Shown: piece after piece, positions 24,501 through 35,700 of the stretch
How the letters are laid out: each line of letters starts with the position of its first letter
Numbering within the stretch: the first letter of the stretch is position 1
Made by a program: the position numbers and the translations under genes
Assembly (NCBI RefSeq): GCF_000002235.5
Contig: NW_022145596.1
Location: 32,524,140 to 32,588,139, forward strand
From: Strongylocentrotus purpuratus
Lineage: Eukaryota; Echinodermata; Echinoidea; Camarodonta; Strongylocentrotidae
Direction of reading: 5' to 3'
DNA length: 64,000 bases
Notes under the pieces: generated by a model
The model's database searches: none
What the model was told of the DNA's origin: nothing
Seen by the model: only the letters and a program-made list of their open reading frames with translations

Positions 24501-27500
24501 TTTAATAAAAACCATTTCTATCTATCTATCTATCTATCTATCTAAAAAGATGATGACCAATATCATATTTAAAAAGATAATCATGTTTAGAGTGTTTAAT
24601 TATGCATCATATTGACAACAAATATGCAATTTAAATCCATACTTTTCTGTTTTTGCATTTGATTTCAGATTTAGAGTATGGACCAGACACGATGCAGCAA
24701 GCTGTGGTGCTACATAGACAGATGTCAGCTTTCCTCAATGATGCTGATGCTTATGTCAAAGGTCAAATATGCTGTAAACCATTCAATGAAGCAGAACTCA
24801 TGCAAAGGTATTATATGCTATGTTCACATGAGATCATGAAAGTTAGAAACTTTAAGTTTGTAAAACCTCAAACTTATAAACAAGAATCCATAATGACCAG
24901 GGTTTACACGGGGCCGAAACGAGTATTCAAAGTTTAAACTCAAAGCTGGGAAAGCATTAATTTTAACTACAATCTGGCATAGCAGCAAAGGTGTTTGCAT
25001 CTGCATGGCACATAACTTGGAGTGAGGACCCCTACTAGCTGCTTTTAGCTATCATGCTAAACGTAATATCCTTCATGATTTATAACTTCTAGTTAACTTA
25101 AAATTTCAAGTATGTCCACATGGTCCCTAACTACAAGACAACTCTGAAGTTTAAAACCACAACCTTACCTTAAAGTTGATGAACTTTCATGTAAACCTAT
25201 CTATTAATTCCTACCATTTCATTTGAAACTTAATCTAGTACATGCATGTACAATTACTTTTTGAAGAAACAAAAAGACAGTTTGATTTCACTAGCGTTAC
25301 AGGGAATAAATATTTAATGACTCTTTGATATTTATAGGTATGTTTTCATTTCATTTCATGATTTGTCTATCTTTCTGATGTGATGTGATGTAGGTTAGAG
25401 ACGACTCAAGAGGAAGTCATTGAGGCACTAGCTGATGATTGGAGGACTAATTATTGGTTTGATCAATCGTAACTCTTTATAAGACGCTCTTGTTTGATAT
25501 AATAATTTGTTCATCTTTCTGGTGTGATGTGATGTAGGTTAGAGACGACTCGAGAGGAGGTCATTGAGGCACTAGCTGATGATTTTGATACAAAGAGGGC
25601 ACTAGACTGCATCATGAAGCTGGCTCATACATGTAACTCTAATTTCAGCCAAGTGTCAGAGGTACATGTAAGCTCAGTATCATACATCATTCCAGTTGGA
25701 TTATTTTCATTTGTTTTCATGTTATGTGCAAGGAAAACTATTGTATTAGAAGGGAAATATTAAAGGAATGGAGGAGGCATATGCTCATACAGCCCTATAC
25801 AAGACGGTTATTGAATTGGATTAAATTTTACTCTAAAATAGTTGCAATCATGTCATACCACTTTTAAGACATGATTCTTTGAGACATAAGAAGATGTCTT
25901 TGTTTGATTGATGTTAATCTTTATGTTCATGTTAATTATATATTTTGTTTTAAATGTTGCTGAGAGAGTAATTGAGCGGTATGCTAATGGTGTTTGATTA
26001 TTTTGAATGTTAGGATACATCTGGTCGCAGCCCTGGAGCAGTAGCAGCTGTAGCTACGTATATCAACCAAGTCTTATCTAACTTAGGATTACACATGTCT
26101 ACAAGATCAGTAAGTATCTATCTGTAGATTAGATTAAAGCAGTCTGTTTCTCCAATTATTAATGCATTGTGAACCATATTCTCCCCAATTTTGTTAGTTT
26201 TGTTATGAACAATATTATACACAAAATTCTTATTTTTTCCTGCAAAACAGCTTGCAGATTTTTATCATGTGAAATCATGGAAAATGGAAAGCCATATAGC
26301 TGCCAAAATAAGAAATGGTGGGAGAGATGATTTATACATGTATCTGTAAAGCACTTAGAGACAATCATAAATGTATTCCAAAATATCAATATTATTAGAT
26401 GCAGAACAAAAATAAAACTATTGTTGGAGCTATTTTATTGGTGTTAGTATCCAGGTTTATTGAGTAAGAGATATGATATGATGTACGTCTAACTTCAGTA
26501 TGAATTATTCTGAAATATATTGCTATGTTCATTATAAACCAGTATGAACTAGACATTTTAACTTGTATGTAACAATGCTTTTAAGTAGTATGTTACTATG
26601 TTTATTGTATTCCAGAGTACCCAGTTCGACCAGTCATCACAAGCAATGACCGTTGCTCTAGACACATTGGTCAACTTCAGACAGGATGTCCGTCGATGGG
26701 CTCTTACTGACCAAGAGGATCATGGGATATCTAGTGTTAGTCAGAGCAGCCATGGTGAGTTTTGATAACAGTGTGGTCTTCAACATAATGTTTCTTCAAC
26801 ATAACTACCGGTAGTCTTTTAATACTATTCACCACTTTTATTCCTGAAGATGCTTTTTTAGTAAGGCAGGAACTACCAAAGATTATTATGTTTAGAACTG
26901 TGTGGAAAGAAACTTGTCAAGTTTGTATGAGAATACTCAAGTTTGTGGTCATACCCAACTACAGGTGGTCATTAGATTTCCCATGGATGACAAGGATGAT
27001 GTGCATTAACATAGAATTTTTTTCTATCATCAAAAACATTTTCATATGAGATTCAGTTTCATCTAGAAATCTGTATTTGATTCAAAATTAATTTTGATGT
27101 ATATCAGAACATGGGTAGTAATATAGAAGGTACAATATGTTTCTTTAAGAATCAATAATACAGCTATCACTTAGACATGTTGTGGTAATGTTACATTTCC
27201 TGTGGGCACCAACATATGTTCCATGCTATTTTATCAAAGAATTGGGATTAGCAACAGGGTTGCGATTTGGTTTTTAATAAAGTGTAGGGTTAGGGATATA
27301 CCTGTATATGGTATCGAGTTGAAGTCAGAATGCTGATTAGTGTTAGAAATTGAATGAGGCAAAATTTTGACTAGACCTTGTTTCATACGAGTTATGTAAT
27401 AAATATAACCTGCCTCCTTCTCACATTCTTACAGGAGATTCAGATGATGTGAGACAGAGGAGGAGAAAGCTGATGAAAGAGAGAGCTCCATTACTCAATG

Positions 27501-30027
27501 CCTGTGATCATGTTAGAGATACACTCACTCAGAATGGCATACAGATCAAGGTAATACATAACGATCATTCTCGTTCCTCTAGAGGCAAGTTCAAATATGT
27601 CGGGGTAAATCACAGCGTTTGTTTCTGTATGAACTGAATGGCATGTGGGGATGAAAAGTAGCTACAAGCGAGAAAGGTTCTATGCGTATATACTTATCTG
27701 GGTGTTGCAAGATACAAAACTGTAAACCTTGAACTTTCAAATACCGGTAGTAAACTCTTTTAGCAGCTCCTAGAAGCAATCCCAGGATGATGATATGCTG
27801 TGTGTCAGCAGTGTGGGGTGCGACGGTGTAGTAAATAAAAGCATAGTGAAGTATGCTTTAAATATCCACACAGGCACTGTAAATAATAGCATATGTGAAC
27901 ATGCCTTTAAAGATAGAGTTAAGTTCTGATTATGCGATTGCATTGTGGAAGAAATGGTGTGGAATCGATCAGAAAGGTTGATCATCTAGCATATAAGTAT
28001 TTATGTGTATTGCAAATTTCTGGAATCATCAAAATGATAAGAAATTTGGCCAAGTCTTGGTAAAGTAACAAGCATTGTACAAAGAAAGATGTATATAGAC
28101 TACACGAAAACGAGGCGTAAAAATCCTACCCCGGATTTTTACGATGTTACATGCCATATTTAGAATATGAAGGCATTTGAAGAGCCATGCTTTTCAGGGA
28201 GCATGTTTTATATGATGTTCTTCCACACTTGAATAATAACAATGATAACGCTCACAAATTATTTTTCACCTCTTCCCAGAACTCAACCTTCTCAGAACTC
28301 AACCTTCTCTTTAACATGTCATGACATATATTATTAATGTGCTTTTTTATTAATAGGATTTTCTTGTGTCTTTCGTTATCAGTCCACATGGTATGTTCAG
28401 ATACATTGTATTTGTGCATAGGTAAAACAATAAATATTCTTGTTGTAAATTCAAAATTGTAATATCATCACTGCTAGAAGAAACAATTCCATGGGAGTCT
28501 TCACTGAAACTAATAGAATGCCTCATTACATTCAGTTTATCAAAATCATTAGGTCAAATAATGTGATATCATGAGATATTCCCAATTGTCTGTGTGTAAT
28601 TGTGATGTGACTTTGTCCATTGGTAAATGTAGATATGACAGCTTATAATATCTATTTATAATATCTCTATGACGTGTGGGACCAAAAGTTGATCTCTTCT
28701 TTTTTCTTCATAGGATCGAGGAGCTACAGCCACGTGGGAGTTTGTTGAGAAGCAGAAACCAGTGAAAACAGAGGTATGATTTGCATTGGGACAATATTAA
28801 AGGGATAGTTGAGTTCTGTTTTCAGACCGCAAATGCCTTCAAAGTGCATGGTTGTTGCTCTTATTCTTATCTATGACAGTTCTAATGCCCTTTTAGAACC
28901 TAAAATTGCTATGATGGTAATTTTAGACCCCAAAATGTGTGAAATTTAGCCAATACGATCATACCAATTCAGCTCCACTTTCAAAAAAATATGGTGACCG
29001 TTAATTAATTATTTAATTAAAAATAACAATACAATAAAAATGCCCACAAAAAAGCCAACATCGGCATTGGCTGAAATACGACGTAAAAGGTGCTATTTCG
29101 TATTTTCAACGTTTTTTTTCAAATCATCTAATATTTGTGGTGGTACACAAGTACAGTGTATTAAAAATTGTTATATTTATGGATATTTCAGCCGTCTCTG
29201 AACCGATTTTGATCAAACAAAGATGATTTTGTCATTTGAATTGTATGTTCTTTCAAATTTGACAATCAGTTTTTTATTATCTCACAAAAAAAATTATTTT
29301 GTGTAGCGCCCTCTGCAACAGAACTCAACTATAATAAAAATAATAATACATTATATTTCTATAGCGCTTATTACAATGTTTCTAAGCGCTTTATATTAGG
29401 GCTAATTTGATCACTGTGAATCGAAAGTTATGGAGCCAAAGCACAAAATGTGGAATGATATTCGTGAAAGGGTTAAACACATGCATACATTTTATTGGAA
29501 ATGTAAACGTTATTTCTTTGGGGAAATAATCATTAATGCCATTTCAAAATAGTCCATGTACAAGATACTTGGAATAAATTGTTTGATGTGAATATATCTT
29601 CACATGATCTGGACGTTTGATCATGGAGAATATAAGAGCCCCCATGTAGTTATAACAAGCAAAATCAAGATCAGAGTTTAACCATCTCAGATGATTTACA
29701 TATTCTTTATTCTTTGGGCTTCAACAGTTGAAAGAACCGAACATCCTTTCTCCTCATACAATCGTTTATCCACTCAGTTTATATCTTATTAGTCCCTCTT
29801 TTTGCCCTCTTGGTCTCTTTTCTCACTCAATTTCCTAATCAGTATCAATTTCTCCCCGTTTCCTTCTTTTTCTGCTTGCTTTCTCTTAAATACCTCAAGT
29901 TTATACTCTCTATATCCACTATTTTTTCTTCTTCTTTAAAATTGTTATGTTGAAACTTCTTTATAATCTTGTTCTTCTCTCTCTCTCTTTTTTTCTTTTC
30001 CTTTTGCAGGACGAGACCGACAGATGA
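18585..30027 (+). CDS. CARS2: Mitochondrial cysteinyl-tRNA synthetase (CARS2), complete, about 599 aa
   Basis: Class I aminoacyl-tRNA synthetase that charges mitochondrial tRNA-Cys. Coding exons: 18585-18844, 19696-19746, 20510-20702, 21176-21281, 21748-21976, 22575-22708, 23340-23474, 24669-24807, 25538-25661, 26014-26109, 26616-26754, 27435-27550, 28714-28773, 30010-30027, totalling 1800 nt. The catalytic signatures are visible: [14 protein letters not shown] (HIGH motif near residues 99-102, zinc-ligand Cys near 90), [12 protein letters not shown] (second zinc Cys), [12 protein letters not shown] (zinc His/Glu) and KMSKS near 335-339. The Arg-rich, acid-poor N-terminus ([12 protein letters not shown]) fits a mitochondrial presequence. 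An in-frame TAG lies 36 nt upstream of the ATG, and no other ATG intervenes. Human CARS2 is 564 aa, so the length is normal. Exon 3 reads best with a GC donor (AAT|GCAAGT), because this gives phase 0 into VLPATVYTR. The last coding exon adds only DETDR before TGA; retaining that intron would stop after one codon. Exon 9 has a duplicated upstream copy. Confidence 0.93.
19172..19483 (+). mobile_element. Possible solo LTR in CARS2 intron 1
   Basis: The segment starts TGTTTTTGAAGG and ends TTGTTTCA. It contains AATAAAG about 55 bp before its end, as an LTR polyadenylation signal would lie, and is followed at once by TGGTCAGCGAGCC, which could be a primer-binding site. Its composition is richer in GC than the flanking intron. 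No internal retrotransposon genes or second LTR were seen. Confidence 0.3.
22270..22512 (-). mobile_element. tRNA-derived SINE, antisense, in CARS2 intron 5
   Basis: On the minus strand it reads GGAGGTGTCATGGTCATTCA (A-box side), then GGGTTCAAATCCC (B-box, about 22458-22470 on the plus strand), then ACTAACATCCTTT and CCACATTTGCCAATCTCCAC, the same order as the SINE at 6200. It sits about 60 bp before CARS2 exon 6. Confidence 0.75.
22735..22985. repeat. Imperfect (GATGGTGAT)n microsatellite in CARS2 intron 6
   Basis: Repeated GATGGTGATGATGAT-like triplets follow shortly after CARS2 exon 6. His-rich or Ile-rich ORFs on the minus strand are readings of this repeat. Confidence 0.85.
24360..24544 (+). 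repeat. LINE-like 3' end with (TATC)n tail, CARS2 intron 7
   Basis: The segment GTAATTCAGCCATTGGCTGC followed by GATGATCTTTTTAATAAA and then (TATC)n resembles the 3' UTR end of CR1/L2-type non-LTR retrotransposons. No coding part remains. The assignment rests on recalled similarity only. Confidence 0.4.
25361..25583 (+). repeat. Tandem 79-bp duplication of the CARS2 exon 9 acceptor and 5' exon part
   Basis: 25361-25439 and 25505-25583 are about 94% identical (five differences seen), spaced 144 bp. Each contains the GTGATGTGATGTAG acceptor and the start of exon 9 ([14 protein letters not shown]). Only the second copy continues into the rest of the conserved exon ([11 protein letters not shown]). 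The first diverges right after GATGAT and reads WRTNYWFDQ. The first copy has an acceptor and a GTAACT donor at 25469 that delimit a 75-nt phase-matched segment (25394-25468). Confidence 0.85.
26338..26398 (+). repeat. SINE 3'-tail fragment, CARS2 intron 10
   Basis: TCTGTAAAGCACTTAGAGAC followed after a short gap by ATATCAATATTATTA matches the SINE tail at 8553-8614. The upstream tRNA-like part is not recognisable. Confidence 0.45.
27911..28310 (+). mobile_element. TTAA-flanked MITE family B, copy 1, CARS2 intron 12
   Basis: 400 bp between TTAA (27907-27910) and TTAA (28311-28314). The ends AGATAGAGTTAAGTTCTG and AGAGAAGGTTGAGTTCTG (right end, minus strand) are inverted. The right end carries a tandem duplication of AGAACTCAACCTTCTC. 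Long internal identity with 52865-53250, such as CATCAAAATGATAAGAAATT. Confidence 0.8.
28801..29332 (+). mobile_element. TTAA-type MITE related to family B, CARS2 intron 13
   Basis: It starts after TTAA (28797-28800) with AGGGATAGTTGAGTTCTGTT and ends with the inverted AACAGAACTCAACTAT. The outermost bases of the right end are lost where an antisense SINE tail begins. The terminal sequence GTTGAGTTCTG is shared with family B, but the interior differs. Confidence 0.65.
29333..29400 (-). repeat. SINE 3'-tail fragment, antisense
   Basis: (AAT)n, then TTCTATAGCGCTTATTACAA and CTAAGCGCTTTATA: the reverse complement of the SINE tail, directly next to the right end of the MITE at 28801-29332. Confidence 0.6.
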
Positions 30028-32729
30028 CAAGAATGAATGGACGAGGGCAACAAACTTTGTTGATTGCAACATGTATTATTATCACAGCAAGCGAGCAAGC
30101 ACATATAAAGATCTTATTTACATGAAATCTACTAAATACATTGCAACTTTAGTTACGTCTTTGGACTTATAAATTAATTACAAAATTAACTTTCTGATGG
30201 AATTGCAATATTTCTTTTGTACAGTATATCCCTTTAACAACACAAATCTTGGTTTGTCTGCAGGGACAGAATTAATCTGTCTTCGACCTACAGTGTACAT
30301 GTAATACTGAAATAGCTAGAATTGTTCATCACATTACAACACATACATGTATAACTATATCAAGACTCAAGAGAATGGACAACATCATTACAAGAGATCA
30401 GGAGGTTCTATATTAAAGGAGTTAAGAAAGATTCAAGTTTTGAACAAAAATAGCACAGATCATAGTGGAATGTAATTCACAGGATTGGTTTTGTTACTAG
30501 TTTGATAAATTTTCAATATACATGTATTTAAAACTTAAAATTATTCTGCTTTATTCCTTATCTTAGCAAGACTGATATGATTCAATTTATTTACTTTTTA
30601 ATTCAAATTAGGGATGAAAAGATTTAAAACTACTTTGCAAACAATATACATGTACATTTCTATTGTTTAGCAATTTAAATAACAGCTTAAGGCATTTATT
30701 TAAGTACAGTGGTGTAATTAACTGAGCTATGTTGAGAAGTATTGCAAATGAGTATTGCTAAAAACCAATGCCACGTATGGAGTACAATTACTGTTTCTCC
30801 TGTCTAATATCGTTCTAATAAATTGAGCCTGACTTATATACAGGTATACACAAATAAAAACATATTTTCAACAAGTTAACAATGCAGACATTACCATTGA
30901 ACACTTGGACAAAGCAGTTACACATTTTGCAGAAGTTGAAAAGACAACCAACTCAAACTTGTCTGAGATGTTAGAATTAGACATTCCATCAAATAAGTCT
31001 TGAATGCATCATCCTTTATTTGTTGCCTGCATACAGATAGAATTGCTTATATTTCATATGTATTTGAATGAATAACCACAAAAAGGCACAACGATTAATA
31101 CAAGATGGATCATAGAATTAAAACAAAATGAAAGACCGCAGAAATTAATATTTGCCAAATGAAATGTGTTTACAGATTCTAATCATCAAATCCCTAATAT
31201 TTGAATGCATTTTGCTTTCAATTTCATAAATAAATTTTTAGGTATTTTTACACTGATGAATTTCATAAAAGCGTTTTATATATTATGTACCGTACTTGCA
31301 ATGAATGTGATAAAGCACACCGTTACTTCAAATGTCTGTGAATAAAGAGTCATCTTTATCAGGTGATATGGTAGTAAAAAATTCTTTAAAAAAATAGATC
31401 CCAACTGTCACATCAATAACTGCATTACTTGAGATAAGGAATCCGTATTAACTTCAAATCAGTTCCTTGCTTCATGTCTAAGAATAAAGTAGATATATTT
31501 TCATTGTATTGATTTTGTGAAACTCATCATAATACAGCCTGAACATGAGCAGCAAGAACAATGTAAAATAAATTGTTTCAAACAAATGATAATCATACTG
31601 TGTCATAGAAACTGTATCTGTGAGAGAACGAATAAAGGAGATTGAAGAGAGATTTTGAGTGAGAATTATGGGGTTTCGGAGAGAGCATTTACTGGTTTAG
31701 TGCTAGGGTCCAAGAGAGAGTGTGTGTGTATGGATGTGAGGGAGAGAGAGTGAGCAGGAGAGCGGGAGAGCAAGAGAACATGAGAGAGAGAGAGAGAGAA
31801 TCTGAGAGATGGCCCGTAAAAGAGAGTGAATTTGAATGAATAAGGATAAAATGGAGTTTCTGGGAGGGAAGGGAGATGGTTTCTAAGAGAGAAAAATAAT
31901 GTTAAGAAGATATAACGTGAAATGTACACAATGCCAACAGGGGATGCTTACAGAAGCATGTATCGGTTTGAAAAGAAGGTTGAATTCTGGTCAAGTTTTT
32001 TTCTTTCATCCCTTTTTTTTTTAATGTGAACTTTCTTATTCCTTTCATATTGGTTTGGAGGAATATCAAATCAGAAATGTCCTCTGAAAAGGATTGCTTG
32101 TTGAATGCCCTAATATTTGAAAAACGATGAAAAATAGCTGAAAATTTGGACCACAATTTTCATGCCCTATGTGTGTTGTCCAATTTACCTGTGCAGTGCA
32201 AGTGATTTTAAACCAGATGGTATATTTATTTATTTTCATTTGGATCATTTAAAAAAAATCACAGAATACAAAAACTCTTACATACTCCATAATCACCTTT
32301 CCCAATAGACCAGTTTACCAACATATTCAAATTTTATGCACACTTTTTAAGCAGAGGTTGTTCTGGATTTCATGTAACCTTGCCTGAGGCTTGCCCAACA
32401 TAGCAAAAAGTAATATATGCAGACTAGCTTCTGAGTATTGTAGGTAATTCATTAATAACAGATTAATGGAATATCTTGCCACTAGGTCCCCAGGAAAGAA
32501 ACATCATAAATTTGGATATGTTACTAAACTGGTCTCTTGCTTCCAGAGTTTCTTTCACTATAATCACATGAACAGTACTCAACTTGATCATGAAGGTTGA
32601 GAATCAACTCATAAACTCATCAAGATTAGTTTCCTGTAATAAAAACTAATGTTGGTTAAAACACGAGGCCCAATTCCCACAAAAAGAACACACTGGTCAT
32701 CACTGAATGTTTAGATGTAGATGTTTTGT
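30028..32729. other. Convergent intergenic gap, 3' ends of CARS2 and CFAP97
   Basis: No gene is seen. Several AATAAA words on the plus strand (near 30855, 31236, 31340) could end CARS2. TTTATT on the plus strand near 32226 could end CFAP97. A GA-rich microsatellite occupies about 31735-31800. The exact 3' ends cannot be read from sequence alone. Confidence 0.6.
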
Positions 32730-35700
32730 CTAGCCATCAAGGTAGAAACGATCATCCCATGCAGGTTTACCAGCTTTATAACCAGACCACTTTGCACTCC
32801 TGGGTCGAGACCGGCCGGTACTAGACGAAGTGAAGGTATCACCACTGAAGTCTGTACCCAGACTGGACATGCTGGATGCCCTGTTCATTCCACCGGTGCT
32901 GTAGGCTTTACCTGCATGAAGCAAAGATATGACAATACATGTAGATAGGATGGTAATATGAATGCTTCTTCAAGAAATTACAATATTATCATATATAATT
33001 CTCTTCAGACTGGAAATACTGATTTTCCTATCACATGCTTTGCTTTCAACATTTTCTTGCTTTTTCTGAATATGCATGCTAATTTTCTTGTATAATACAA
33101 AATTCATAAAGCCAAAGAAGCACTATTAGCTCACCCCCACCCCCTGTAAACTGTGTCAATTTATCACAAATTATATGAACAAATCTTGAGACTGTTTTAA
33201 CATATTTGTGGCTTACACCCAGTAAATAAGATCGTTTGATCGATCTGTAAATGAAAACAAGTTAGAAAAAATCTTGGAACCAGCTGGATTTGTACCTGCC
33301 ATCTACTAATTACAGATTGTAAGCCACAAATATGTTTAAACATTTGAAATTTCTCCCAGGAAGCGTTACATTTATATAAAACAAATCTTGAGATGTTAGT
33401 CGTTACCTGATCGTTTAGCACTGGTTGGTCTTGATCTAGGTCCTCCAGGGGTCTTGGAGACCTGTGTAGCATACTGCATCTGCTGATGATAATCCTTCAT
33501 CAGGGCATTTTTCTCCACCTCTGGGTTGGCCCGCGCTGCCTCGATACGCTTCAAGATTTGCTATAAAGAAAACAAAAACAAATCAATGATTACATGATTG
33601 AGAAAATATTACAGTTATGGGAAGGGTTCTATCTCTGTATTTATTTCTAGTTGACTGGAAGATTAAAATCATATATGACAACAGCACTGCTATCAGTGTG
33701 AATGAAATAGAACACAATTTGTTACATAAAAGAGTAAAATCCAATTGAAAAAAATGCTATATCAGAGCAAATACTGTATAAGAAATAATGATATATCATG
33801 TAGCAAGCTCTTTCCTTGATTGACGGTACAATCATATATTACAATGAACAAATACCACGTACTCTGAAAATGTATTAAATTAGTTAGTCTGCTTCCACAG
33901 ACACTATGGTCTTCTAATCAGTATTTTCAATGACTTTGTGGAATTTGAGAATGCAATTTTGAGCTTGAACTCAAAGGCAGAGCAAAAATATTGCTGAAAA
34001 AGTCCCAACGTTATTTTCAAAAGGAATCAGCTATAGCTCTTTTAATGCTTGGCACATATTGGTGAGTAAAAGCAAATTTACATGTTCAGTATGACCATGC
34101 CATGGCTCAACACAGAATCTTGCCTCATTTATATAGTTAGCCTACCAACAAAGCCATTTTATGAAACTACATTTATTTCACTTGGTGTCTTATCCCATAT
34201 GTGTAAATGTGTTGAATAAGTCCTGCACTGAATTCTGAATACCTAAGAAATAATGGAATTTTTAATTTTTAACTAAAAACTAAACCTTTGTATTAATTCT
34301 ACTTTGGTCTTTACAGTACATCATGCCAACTTTTAAAAGAAGAGTGCTTGTGTGTTACTTTTGGGTCAGTGAAAAGAAGAGCAAGGAGAGATAGGTTTAA
34401 TAGGTTTTGGAAAGAGATAGGTTTAATGTGTTTATATATCAGATGAAATCAGGCGTGAAGGTAATTATCAGCTTATGCCATTAAACACACTACATGTACC
34501 AGTAATTGGATTCTAAACCCCTCATTTGCTTGCAGCAGGGTCTCTCGTCATAAACTACACGTCCATTTAGATGTTTTGTTCGACTGGTAACCATGGTTAC
34601 CATAATGCCTAGATGACAGTCCAGTTTGATGTAGGCCTAATGGAGTGCAACCTTTCATCAATCACATTGGTTTAATAGGCAGCTTTGTATTCAATATTCA
34701 CTGCATAGTCTATGGGCTCATTCAAGTCAACATGCATCTGTATCTCATTATGTACTGTACACCATTTGCAATGGACCTTTAATAGCAGCATAGCTTTTTA
34801 TTTGAACTTAAAGCACCTTGTTTACGTAATGTTGGCAGGTTGAATGCAACCAAAATGTTGTTAGTACACCTTTGTTGTACAATATTATTATGTAAACTAT
34901 TACTTATATAACTACAATAAAATGTGTAAGGCCTACATACATGTAGATGTATATAGCCATTTGAATAAAATTACATAATAGTTGATAGAATATGAATGGG
35001 TTTTTTCTTGATATAAAATTAAGATTGGTTACAAAAGAAAAATACATAAGAGTAATTTTTTTTTAAATATATTGAATCTACACAACAGAATGATGGATGA
35101 GTGAGTAAAATTACATTAACAGATTATCATTCCCCATCATCCTAAACTATATAAACTTCCCAGCTTATACACTGTACAAGTTCCATTGATTTTTTTTCTC
35201 CTATCAACTAATTACTAAACCTATCAGAGAAACAATCTGAGCTACCGGTACTTATCCTGGGGCAAATTGAAAGGCTTAATGATTCATGCATGCATGCAGT
35301 ATGACTTGATCGATTGTTATAACCAGACATGTGAAGAGTGTTACCTAGCAACAGCACTCTTTCAGACTGAGCACATAAATTTAACCTTGATTGTGCCTAC
35401 CAGGTACACTTCACTGGATATGTCATGAACCATCCTCTCCCTTTTTGTCAATCTCCTCTTGTTCTACTGCATTTATCAGTATCGGGTGTTAATTATTAAC
35501 AAAGTGCACCATACATCTACAATGTACATGTTCATCAACTGATGTCCATAAGCTCTAGCTATGACACAAACTAGTGCTGTATTCAAACGTTTAACCGTCC
35601 GGTATCCGACCGCCCATGGCGGATTCCGTTTTCAATTGGACGGTTTCGTTTTCTCGTTTAAAAAAAAAAAAAAAAAAAAAATATATATTTTTTTTTTTTT

